A DNA stretch of 5,660 nt from CAYNSB01 sp964399625 (lineage in GTDB: Bacteria; Planctomycetota; Phycisphaerae; Phycisphaerales; UBA1924): assembly GCA_964399625.1 (NCBI GenBank), contig CAYNSB010000088.1:1-5660 (forward strand), written 5' to 3'. Under the pieces are notes generated by a model. That model had not been told where the DNA came from and made no database searches. It saw only the letters and a list, made by a program, of their open reading frames with translations. A program made the position numbers and the translations under genes. Every line of letters starts with the position of its first letter. The first letter of the stretch is position 1. Of this stretch, positions 1 to 5,090 are shown piece by piece.

Positions 1-285
1 GCGCCCGCGTCCACGAGCGGGAAAGATGGCTGCAGTCTGACGTTGGGCCGCGAAGGTTGCGTCAAGGGTGGCAAGGACTGCGCTCTGGTGTGTGCGGAGC
101 GTGACGAAAACTGGAATCTGGTGTCTTGGGCGTTCGGGGTCGTGGGCAAGGACGGAATCGAGGTTGACACCTGGTACGAGAACAAGGGCGGCAAGCTCGT
201 CAAGTGCGCGGAAGACAGGGTGCGGGAGATTGAGAAGACGATCGAGGAATCTCGCGAGGCTCTTAAGCAGACGAACGCTCAGTAG
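1..285 (+). CDS. C-terminal part of an unrecognised cysteine-containing protein (5' end outside window)
   Basis: The frame is open from the first base and ends at a TAG at 283-285, giving 94 visible residues. A TTG at 43 could be a start, but there is no convincing ribosome binding site before it and the preceding codons read naturally, so I treat the gene as entering from the left. The visible part has four cysteines in its first third (residues 11, 20, 27 and 31 of the visible stretch) and one more in the middle. A Trp/Gly/Val-rich part that looks like beta strands follows, then a charged helix of about 28 residues (EDRVREIEKTIEESREALKQ). The cysteines could bind a metal or form disulfides, but no classical zinc-finger spacing is clear. 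I do not recognise the family. It lies in the same reading frame as the next gene, separated by the TAG and 69 bases. Confidence 0.55.
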   Translation, partial: APASTSGKDGCSLTLGREGCVKGGKDCALVCAERDENWNLVSWAFGVVGKDGIEVDTWYENKGGKLVKCAEDRVREIEKTIEESREALKQTNAQ

Positions 286-351
286 TGCGCAGGACGCGCC
301 CAGGTCGTGGAGCGTTATGCGCTCCAGAGGGTTCGACTCCCTCGCGCGTTG
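284..351 (+). tRNA. tRNA-like cloverleaf, possibly a degenerate tRNA or attachment-site remnant
   Basis: A textbook T-arm is present: stem GAGGG (327-331) pairs with CCCTC (339-343) around the loop TTCGACT, which fits the TTCRANY consensus. The bases after it, GCGCGTT (344-350), can pair over seven positions with AGTGCGC (284-290, two G-U pairs) to form an acceptor stem; G351 would be the discriminator and no CCA is encoded. Between them lie a 3-bp D-like stem (294-296 with 306-308, loop containing GG) and a perfect 5-bp anticodon-like stem, GGAGC (309-313) with GCTCC (321-325). Its 7-base loop GTTATGC has T at position 33 and would give anticodon TAT. Against a working tRNA: it is only 68 bases, the variable loop is one base, and A14 is missing. 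It overlaps the stop codon upstream and ends 3 bases before the next start. It may be a functional odd tRNA, a tRNA mimic, or the scar of a tRNA used for integration. Confidence 0.3.
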
Positions 352-354
352 TTC

Positions 355-1197
355 ATGTCCGAGTGGATCAAATGGGTGAAGGGTCTCGAGAACCGCCGCG
401 AGGTGGTCGCGATGGCTATTGCACTCAAGCCCACCGGCCACATGAGGTTCGACCGGGACATCATCGCGTCCGCCTGGATGCGTGTCTGGTCCTGGGCCGA
501 CGATGAGACTGCGGATGGTCACATCGAGGGCGCGAACGCCGCTTTCGTGGATTCGATCGCGGGGCTTGAGGGTTTCTTCCGTGAGGCCGAGGTGGTGAAG
601 TGGGCCCGCTCGACGGAGCGCGGCATTTCCTTCGCCAACTGGGGCCATCACAACGGAGCGACCGCGAAGGCCCGCGCGTGGGAAGCCAAGCGCAAGGCGG
701 AGCAGCGTCACCGATCGCAGACCAAACCAAATGTCCCAGAAATGTCCGGCCCAGAACGGGACAACAACCGGGACACGAACCGGGACCAGAGAGAGATAAG
801 AGAGAGAGAAGAAGGAGAAGCAGCAGTCAGGCAGGAAGTCAGTGAGATGGAGAACACTCAGCAGCAGAGGCGCGAGCGCGCGATTCTGCCTGCTGCTGGT
901 GCTGCTGCAAAGCCACCCGCGGGGCAGAGCACGGAGGACCGGCTCCGATGGCTGGGCGTTCGCGAGCCGGCCCTCTCGTCCCTGCTGGCGAGCGGGGTCA
1001 CGCTCGAGCACGTCGAGCGCGTGTGGCGAGAGATCCAGGCGAGCCCATCGGTCCGCAACCGGGCCAGCGTGCTGGTGACGCAGCTCTGTTCGGACCTCAG
1101 GGTCTCGATCCCCAAGCGCGCGGGACCGCTCCGCGGCACGGTCTCCCGCCACATGGAGCGGCTTGAGCAGCTGCGACAACGGAGGGTGCAGCAGTGA
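355..1197 (+). CDS. phage replication-initiator-like protein (280 aa)
   Basis: The N-terminus (MSEWIKW, residues 1-7) followed by a roughly 110-residue helical/winged-helix-like domain ending near FANWGHHNG (93-101) resembles the N-terminal domain of phage replication organiser proteins of the O/DnaD-like kind. A charged, low-complexity linker follows (about 105-185), with an RDNNRDTNRD repeat from residue 135 and then Arg/Glu-rich sequence. A compact helical C-terminal domain starts near residue 193 (DRLRWLGVREPALSSLLAS) and runs to about 245. Such C-terminal modules occur in phage replisome organisers and are thought to contact helicase-loading factors or DNA; that role is inferred from family likeness. 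I chose the ATG at 355 because MSEWIKW is the usual start of this family. No Shine-Dalgarno precedes it, since the tRNA-like element ends there. A GTG at 307 would add 16 residues translated from that element. The linker-coding DNA carries possible origin repeats. Confidence 0.7.
   Translation: MSEWIKWVKGLENRREVVAMAIALKPTGHMRFDRDIIASAWMRVWSWADDETADGHIEGANAAFVDSIAGLEGFFREAEVVKWARSTERGISFANWGHHNGATAKARAWEAKRKAEQRHRSQTKPNVPEMSGPERDNNRDTNRDQREIREREEGEAAVRQEVSEMENTQQQRRERAILPAAGAAAKPPAGQSTEDRLRWLGVREPALSSLLASGVTLEHVERVWREIQASPSVRNRASVLVTQLCSDLRVSIPKRAGPLRGTVSRHMERLEQLRQRRVQQ
757..792 (+). repeat. three tandem 12-base repeats (CGGGAC core), iteron-like
   Basis: CGGGACAACAAC (757-768), CGGGACACGAAC (769-780) and CGGGACCAGAGA (781-792) follow one another directly. 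Two inverted copies of the core lie just upstream (TGTCCC at 732-737 and TGTCCG at 743-748), giving five sites spaced about 11-15 bases apart. They encode the RDNN/RDTN/RDQR linker of the replication-like protein, so a purely protein-level origin of the repeat is possible. Confidence 0.45.
788..820 (+). other. purine-only tract (one T in 33 bases)
   Basis: From 788 to 820 every base is A or G except T797. The tract directly follows the iteron-like repeats inside the replication-like gene and encodes part of its Arg/Glu-rich linker. Strand-asymmetric purine runs are often easy to melt or to bend and occur next to iterons in lambdoid origins. Here the run may equally be a by-product of Glu/Arg/Lys codons. 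Confidence 0.35.
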
Positions 1198-1294
1198 CAC
1201 CCGCCACCAACGACTCGGGCTGATTCGCGGGCACGCGAGCAGCGACCTTTGCGGCATCGCGTTGATGTCGCGCACACCCAGAAAGGACTCGAAG

Positions 1295-1711
1295 ATGAGC
1301 GAAGCAACGACGCAAGAAGCACAGACGACACAGGCCCAGAGCAACCCGGCTCCGCGCCCCGATGTTCCGCCGCCGAGCGCACCCGTGAATCTCAAATCCA
1401 TCCCACCGACGTGCGGTCGTCAGGTCCACGTCTACAGCAACCTGTGGGACGGTCCGCGCCCCGCGACGGTGTTCCGGTCCGCGCCCGGGCCTTACGGCGA
1501 GCGATGCACCATCGACTGCAACGTCGAGATCCACGGGCGTCAGGATCAACAGGCGCTGAATTACTTCAACATGCGTTCGCATGGCAACAACACACTCGAG
1601 AACGTTGAGTTCTTCGACGGCTTCGCACCCGGAGAGCTCGGCCTCAACCTCGACAAGCTGGCGCAGATCCCGGCGCCCGCGTTCTTCGCGACGTGGCCGA
1701 TTCGCGTCTGA
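1295..1711 (+). CDS. unrecognised 138-residue phage-type protein
   Basis: The ATG at 1295 is preceded by GAAAGGA (1281-1287) at a 7-base distance, which decides the start; the frame is open further upstream but without a ribosome binding site. Residues 1-31 are rich in Thr, Gln, Ala and Pro and probably disordered. From about residue 39 a compact beta-rich domain begins (GRQVHVYSNLWDG...ATVFRSAPG...CTIDCNVEIHG) and ends with FFATWPIRV at the C-terminus. The pattern of short strands starting with GRxVHxY recalls small phage proteins predicted to form SH3-like barrels, but I cannot name a family or function. There are three cysteines (one near residue 40, two in the CTIDC segment). It stands alone between a 97-base gap and a strong hairpin, so it may be expressed separately from the operon that follows. 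Confidence 0.65.
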   Translation: MSEATTQEAQTTQAQSNPAPRPDVPPPSAPVNLKSIPPTCGRQVHVYSNLWDGPRPATVFRSAPGPYGERCTIDCNVEIHGRQDQQALNYFNMRSHGNNTLENVEFFDGFAPGELGLNLDKLAQIPAPAFFATWPIRV

Positions 1712-1719
1712 CACACCCA

Positions 1720-1749
1720 CGCATCGGGTTCCGCCAGGGGCCCGATGCG
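1720..1749 (+). promoter_or_regulatory. 13-bp hairpin between two genes (attenuator, processing site or atypical terminator)
   Basis: CGCATCGGGTTCC (1720-1732) pairs with GGGGCCCGATGCG (1737-1749) through 13 pairs, two of them T-G, around the tetraloop GCCA. It starts 8 bases after the stop of the 138-residue gene and ends 9 bases before the ribosome binding site of the ATPase gene. No T-run follows, so it is not a classical intrinsic terminator. It could be a partial terminator, an RNase III-type processing site, a 3'-end stabiliser, or a protein-binding operator, since the outer arms form an inverted repeat in DNA. The Shine-Dalgarno is not buried in the stem. Confidence 0.55.
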
Positions 1750-1758
1750 ATTCGACCT

Positions 1759-1763
1759 AGGAG
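1759..1763 (+). promoter_or_regulatory. ribosome binding site of the ATPase gene
   Basis: AGGAG ends 6 bases before the ATG at 1770, an ideal distance. It is the first ribosome binding site of the coupled operon and shows that the host uses Shine-Dalgarno initiation. Confidence 0.75.
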
Positions 1764-1769
1764 CCCAGC

Positions 1770-3452
1770 ATGAGCAAGAACCTGATCATCGGAGCAGCCG
1801 GCGACGACGCGACGCCGTTCTCGCTCCCCGAGTCCGCGCTCCTGGACCACATCGGGATCGTGGGCAAGACGGGATCGGGCAAGACCTACAAGGCCAAGCT
1901 CATCGTCGAGGGACTGCTGGAGCGCAAGCACACCCGCATGGGGATCGTGGACCCCACGTCGGCGTGGTGGGGCATGAGGCTCCTGGAGGACGGGAAGACC
2001 GCCGCCTACCCGATGCTGATTTGCGGCGGGCCCTACGGGGACGTGCCCCTGGTGGGCTCGAGCGGCAAGGCCATGGGAGAGATGATGGCCGAGCCCGACT
2101 CCCCGCTCACGATCTTCGACACCAAGGGAATGACGGTCCGCGACCGCACGGTCTGGATGCGCGACTTCGCGGAAACGTTGCTGATGCGGAACAAGGCGCC
2201 GCTCCACCTCGTCATCGACGAGATCCACAATTTCGCGCCCCAGGGCAAGGTGCCCGACCCGCTCAACGGGCAGATGTTGCACAACACCAACGAGCTGTTT
2301 AGCGCGGGCCGGGCGCAGGGGATTCGGTGCATCGGGATCAGCCAGCGCCCCGCCAAGTGGCACAAGGATGGGCTCACGAGCGTGGGCACCTTGCTCGCCA
2401 TGAAGGTGATCGCGCCGCAGGACCGCCAGCAGCTCAAGGAGTGGTTCGACGGGGCGGGCGATCCCAAGCAGGCCCGCCAGATCATGGACACGCTGGCGAT
2501 GCTCAAGTCCGGCGAGGGCTGGCTCTGGTATCCCGAGGGCGACGTGCTGTGCCGGCTCCACAAGGGGCACGCCAAGCTCCGCACCTTCGACTCCTCCAAG
2601 ACGCCCGAGTACTCCAGCACCGTCACGACGCGCCCGCGCTCGTTCGAGGACATCGACCTTGCGGCGCTGAAGAAGAAGATGGGCGAGGCCGAGAAGGTCG
2701 CCCAGGAGAACGACCCCAAGTGGCTGCGCGGACAGATCGAGACGCTGCGCCGACAGCTCCAGGAGCAGGACATGGACCCCGCATCGAAGGAACTGCTGCG
2801 CGAGATCGCCCGCACCCAGAACGCCCTTACGGACGCGATCATCTCGCTCACCAGCGAGGTGCGGGCCGGATTCAGCCGTGTGTTGGGGCTCACGCCACCG
2901 ACCATCACGGCTCTGTCGTACAAAGTCGCGCCGGTCTTTGAACACGGCGCGGACGGTTCGCCCGTCACGGTGCCAGCGCCCGAACCCGACCGCAAGGACC
3001 GGGTCAACGGCGAGCGCCGCATCCTGATCGCGTGCGCCCAGAACGGGTCTTGCTCGCGCGAGCAACTCACGGCGCTCACGGGCTACAAGCGTTCCACGCG
3101 GGACAAGTACATCCAGAAGCTCGCCGCCGATGGGCTGCTGGACACCCAGAACAACCGCATCGCGATCACACCGGAGGGGCTCAAGCACCTGGGCGACTAC
3201 GAGAAGCTGCCCACCGGGCGCGACCTGTACCACTGGTGGATGCAACGGCTCCCCGATGGGGAACGCAAGATCCTCGGCTACCTCTTCACCCACTACCCCG
3301 TCCCGTGCTCGCGGGAATCGATCAGCACCGCGACGGGTTACAAGCGCAGCACCCGCGACAAGTACATCCAGCGACTGGCGAATCAGCGACTGGTGGCGGC
3401 GACCCACCTTGGCGTGTCCCTGACTCGCCACCTGATGGGAGAGGCGGCGTGA
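1770..3452 (+). CDS. HerA/FtsK-type P-loop ATPase with C-terminal tandem winged-helix domains (560 aa)
   Basis: The N-terminal ATPase domain has Walker A GKTGSGKT (residues 32-39) and Walker B HLVIDEIHNFAP with acidic pair D150-E151. Further family marks are DPTSAWWGMR (near 62-71), SQRPAKWHK after the Walker B, APQDRQQLKEWF, and TFDSSKTPEY (272-281). These match the HerA/DUF87-like ATP-binding proteins found in phages and prophages, which are thought to move or remodel DNA as ring-shaped motors. A charged, helical, probably coiled-coil stretch follows (about 295-380). The C-terminal part holds two winged-helix domains (about 414-475 and 490-555) sharing TGYKRSTRDKYIQ at 437-449 and 522-534. 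The spacer contains LPTGRDLYHWWMQRLPDGER, which I recall from relatives of this family. The motor probably acts on DNA chosen by the helix domains. No partner nuclease (NurA, SIR2 or similar) is adjacent. The stop overlaps the methyltransferase start. Confidence 0.85.
   Translation: MSKNLIIGAAGDDATPFSLPESALLDHIGIVGKTGSGKTYKAKLIVEGLLERKHTRMGIVDPTSAWWGMRLLEDGKTAAYPMLICGGPYGDVPLVGSSGKAMGEMMAEPDSPLTIFDTKGMTVRDRTVWMRDFAETLLMRNKAPLHLVIDEIHNFAPQGKVPDPLNGQMLHNTNELFSAGRAQGIRCIGISQRPAKWHKDGLTSVGTLLAMKVIAPQDRQQLKEWFDGAGDPKQARQIMDTLAMLKSGEGWLWYPEGDVLCRLHKGHAKLRTFDSSKTPEYSSTVTTRPRSFEDIDLAALKKKMGEAEKVAQENDPKWLRGQIETLRRQLQEQDMDPASKELLREIARTQNALTDAIISLTSEVRAGFSRVLGLTPPTITALSYKVAPVFEHGADGSPVTVPAPEPDRKDRVNGERRILIACAQNGSCSREQLTALTGYKRSTRDKYIQKLAADGLLDTQNNRIAITPEGLKHLGDYEKLPTGRDLYHWWMQRLPDGERKILGYLFTHYPVPCSRESISTATGYKRSTRDKYIQRLANQRLVAATHLGVSLTRHLMGEAA
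3078..3116 (+). repeat. first copy of the TGYKRSTRDKYIQ-coding repeat
   Basis: These 39 bases match the second copy at 3333-3371 at 33 positions by hand alignment, and the 13 encoded residues are identical. They form the likely DNA-recognition helix region of the first winged-helix domain of the ATPase. Confidence 0.8.
3333..3371 (+). repeat. second copy of the TGYKRSTRDKYIQ-coding repeat
   Basis: This copy lies 255 bases (85 codons) downstream of the first, in the same frame. The protein is conserved exactly while several codons differ, so the duplication is old and selected at protein level. Confidence 0.8.
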
Positions 3453-4708
3453 GCGTGCTCTACACCGACATCGACCCGTGCTGCGGGGCGCTTCTGCGTG
3501 AACGGGTGCGGTGTGGGCACCTGCCCGCGGGCGACGTGGCGGTGATGGACGTGCGCGGCATCCGCGCCGAGCACGTCGTCGGTCGTTCGCAGGTGCATCT
3601 GTTCTGCGGGATGGGCGGGAGCCCGGTGGGCCTGTCGTGGTGCCGTGGCGGGCTGGGATGGCTGCCGGGTCTGCGCGTGCTCACGGGCGGGTTCCCGTGC
3701 CAAGACATCAGCAGCGCGGGCAAGGGCGCCGGGCTCGATGGGGCAAAGTCGGGGCTCTTCTGGGAGATGTGCCGTGTGCTCGACCTGTATGGACCGGATG
3801 TGGCGCTCGCTGAGAACGTCGGTGCTCTCTCGCGTCGGGGCCTCGATCGCGTGGCCCGTGCGCTGGGTGAGCGAGGATTCGCTGTCCACGCGTTCCGCGT
3901 GGGCGCTTGGGCCGTCCGAAGCCCCCAGCGGCGCGAGCGATGGTGGATTGTGGCCGTCGCCAAGAGCGTCGGATGCGGAGCGCGGACCCGAGACGATGGA
4001 GGCAAGAGCGAAGCGCGGATCGGGCGGGGAGGATCTGGTGGCGGCGGTAAACGCGGCGACCAGAGAGGCCGATTGGAGCACAAGCCGGGCGAGCGAGAGG
4101 GGCGACTACCAGCGGGATCGGGGCGATCTGGAACGTCCGAGATTGACGCAGTTGGGAGAAGTCAAGGCTGCGGATTGGTGCACGTGTGTGGTGCAGGATT
4201 GCGAGCAATCCGGAGCGGCGGCGCACCGGGGGCCGACGCAGACCTCGCAGGTGCGCGAGGCGGATTGGGAGACGGCACAGGCGCGGGATTACAAGGACTA
4301 GGGGACGACGCAGGGGGCGCGCAAGTCGCCCAACCTGGGCGTGCAGGTGAACCTTGCCACCAGTGGCCCCACAAGCGATGGGAGCGGTACGACCCCGAGC
4401 TCAAGCGCTGGGTCACCATCCGCACGCCCCAGCACCAAGGCGAGCCGCCGCGGAAGTTCCCGGGCACGCAGGCGATTAGCGCACGATGGAGGTGCTGCTT
4501 GATGGGCTATCCGCAATGGTGGCTCGACGTGACCGCCGATGAGCTGGCCGCGCTCAATCCGAGGTACGCGAGCAAGCCCGAGAAGATGGCGCGATGGTGG
4601 AACACCCAGGGCGTGAAGATGACCGGCAACGCCCAGGTGCCCCAGTGCGTGCACGTCGTGATGCAGGGACTCATCGACGGACTCACCGAGATCGGGGTGG
4701 CGGCATGA
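3449..4708 (+). CDS. phage-type DNA (cytosine-5-)-methyltransferase (419 aa), middle region frame-disturbed
   Basis: It transfers a methyl group from S-adenosylmethionine to carbon 5 of cytosine in a specific DNA sequence. Visible motifs are a DIDP segment at residues 7-10 (motif II-like), then LFCGMGG (51-57, motif I, SAM binding), GGFPCQDIS (80-88, motif IV with catalytic C84), AENV (121-124, motif VI), and QRRERWWIVA (160-169, motif VIII). At the C-terminus are LMGYP (351-355) and TGNAQVPQ (392-399, motif X-like). Having the DIDP segment before motif I is usual in this phage family. The GTG start overlaps the ATPase stop (GTGA) and has GGGAGAGG just upstream. Residues from about 167 to 305 are Gly/Arg/Ala-rich and unlike the family. 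The same DNA read one base further gives typical family sequence, so the target-recognition region has probably been altered by compensating frameshifts, and activity is uncertain. Likely role: protecting phage DNA from restriction, or an orphan regulatory methylase. Confidence 0.8.
   Translation: MSVLYTDIDPCCGALLRERVRCGHLPAGDVAVMDVRGIRAEHVVGRSQVHLFCGMGGSPVGLSWCRGGLGWLPGLRVLTGGFPCQDISSAGKGAGLDGAKSGLFWEMCRVLDLYGPDVALAENVGALSRRGLDRVARALGERGFAVHAFRVGAWAVRSPQRRERWWIVAVAKSVGCGARTRDDGGKSEARIGRGGSGGGGKRGDQRGRLEHKPGEREGRLPAGSGRSGTSEIDAVGRSQGCGLVHVCGAGLRAIRSGGAPGADADLAGARGGLGDGTGAGLQGLGDDAGGAQVAQPGRAGEPCHQWPHKRWERYDPELKRWVTIRTPQHQGEPPRKFPGTQAISARWRCCLMGYPQWWLDVTADELAALNPRYASKPEKMARWWNTQGVKMTGNAQVPQCVHVVMQGLIDGLTEIGVAA
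3948..4365 (+). pseudogene. ghost +1-frame segment of the methyltransferase (repeat region with an in-frame TAG)
   Basis: In the frame one base ahead of the methyltransferase, the DNA reads LWPSPRASDAERGPE near its start. Spaced ADW-containing repeats follow (ADWSTSRAS, ADWCTC, ADWETAQARDYKD), then a TAG at 4299-4301, then GTTQGARKSPNLGVQVNLA. I recognise this WxTPxAxD/ARDYKD style from the middle of phage C5 methyltransferases. By hand count over 3951-4298, third-position GC is about 76% in this frame against about 59% in the methyltransferase frame, so it carries the coding signature of the neighbouring genes. Downstream of about 4365 the signature returns to the methyltransferase frame. 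Alternative explanations are a separate overlapping gene (possible ATG at 3996) or sequence errors. Boundaries are approximate. Confidence 0.5.
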
Positions 4709-4806
4709 CGGATCACGAACTTCTGTTCGCGTTGCTCGCCGCGTTCGTGGGCGGGTACGCGTCCGCGGTGTATGAGCGATGGCTCCGAAGGCGAGGTGAT
4801 GAATGA
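4705..4806 (+). CDS. 33-residue single-span membrane peptide
   Basis: The ATG overlaps the methyltransferase stop (ATGA) and the stop overlaps the next start (ATGA), which is the best evidence that this short frame is a real gene. The sequence is a short polar start (MTDHE), a hydrophobic run of about 18 residues (LLFALLAAFVGGYASAVY) and a basic tail (ERWLRRRGDE). This suggests one membrane helix with the positive C-terminus in the cytoplasm. A glycine pair within the helix could favour packing. I do not recognise a family; small phage membrane peptides with unknown roles are common. It is too short to be called a holin with any confidence. A weak GGGGTGG lies before the start. Confidence 0.55.
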   Translation: MTDHELLFALLAAFVGGYASAVYERWLRRRGDE

Positions 4807-5090
4807 GCTTTCTCCGCTTTGAGGCATCTCCGGCTCCGGCGGGACTGAATCGCCCCATCGGCGTTCGCATCGAGGATGGCGTGGTCACAGCAGGCGCGTC
4901 GCTCACCTTTGAAGAGGCGCAAGAGGCGTTGCTGGAGTTGGCGGCGGCGCTCGATCGAGTCCAGGCGGCGCGCGAGCAGCACGCGCAGTCGAAACAGGAC
5001 CACGCGATCAAGCGGGCCGAGACGCTCAAGAAGCAGCGCGAGCGGGCGGAGCGACGGAAGGCGGCAAGCGTCGAAGGAGGTGGGACGTGA
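4803..5090 (+). CDS. small hypothetical protein with short beta part and charged helix (95 aa)
   Basis: The start overlaps the preceding stop (ATGA) and is served by GAGG at 4793-4796, 6 bases upstream. Residues 1-35 look like beta strands (FLRFEAS, IGVRIEDGVVTAGASL). From about residue 36 a helix begins (TFEEAQEALLELAAALDRVQ) and passes into a very basic, probably coiled or disordered tail rich in Lys, Arg, Ala and Gln, ending in GGGT. The pattern of a strand followed by a TxEEAxELxxAL helix recalls small bacterial and phage proteins of unknown function. The basic tail suggests contact with nucleic acid, but this is inference only. Confidence 0.7.
   Translation: MSFLRFEASPAPAGLNRPIGVRIEDGVVTAGASLTFEEAQEALLELAAALDRVQAAREQHAQSKQDHAIKRAETLKKQRERAERRKAASVEGGGT
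5074..5082 (+). promoter_or_regulatory. strong ribosome binding site inside the end of the 95-residue gene
   Basis: AAGGAGGTG is a near-perfect anti-16S match. Its AGGAGG core ends 6 bases before a GTG at 5087 and 12 bases before an ATG at 5093. It is the strongest ribosome binding site in the window and supports translation of the 53-residue frame that follows. Confidence 0.7.

Noticed and set aside
307..354. GTG start at 307 extending the replication-like protein by 16 residues
   Set aside because: The added residues are a translation of the tRNA-like element, and relatives begin with MSEWIKW-type sequence.
1225..1238. Small inverted repeat TCGCG/CGCGA in the 1198-1294 gap as a terminator
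   Set aside because: Only five base pairs and no T-run; expected by chance in this base composition. I also found no convincing -35/-10 promoter pair in this gap.
1163..1294. Upstream extension of the 138-residue gene, including an ATG at 1265
   Set aside because: There is no ribosome binding site before those starts, and the extension overlaps the end of the replication-like gene with unlikely protein sequence. GAAAGGA clearly serves the ATG at 1295.
1644..3431. Very long open frame (595 codons) on the minus strand opposite the ATPase gene
   Set aside because: It is antisense to a gene with clear Walker motifs. Its product is Arg/Ala/Leu/Gly-rich without recognisable domains, as expected for the mirror of a GC-rich gene with high third-position GC.
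3383..4226. Minus-strand open frames opposite the methyltransferase
   Set aside because: Arg/Pro/Ser-rich mirror frames without motifs or ribosome binding sites.
3645..4301. Independent overlapping gene in the +1 frame of the methyltransferase
   Set aside because: Before about 3945 this frame shows no protein-like sequence. After it, the sequence resembles the middle of the methyltransferase family, so a frameshift remnant is the simpler explanation.
1770..4708. ATPase plus methyltransferase as a BREX/DISARM-like or HerA-based defence system
   Set aside because: No nuclease, helicase, PglZ, SIR2 or other effector gene is visible, and the neighbours are small phage-type proteins, so a phage early operon explains the pair better.
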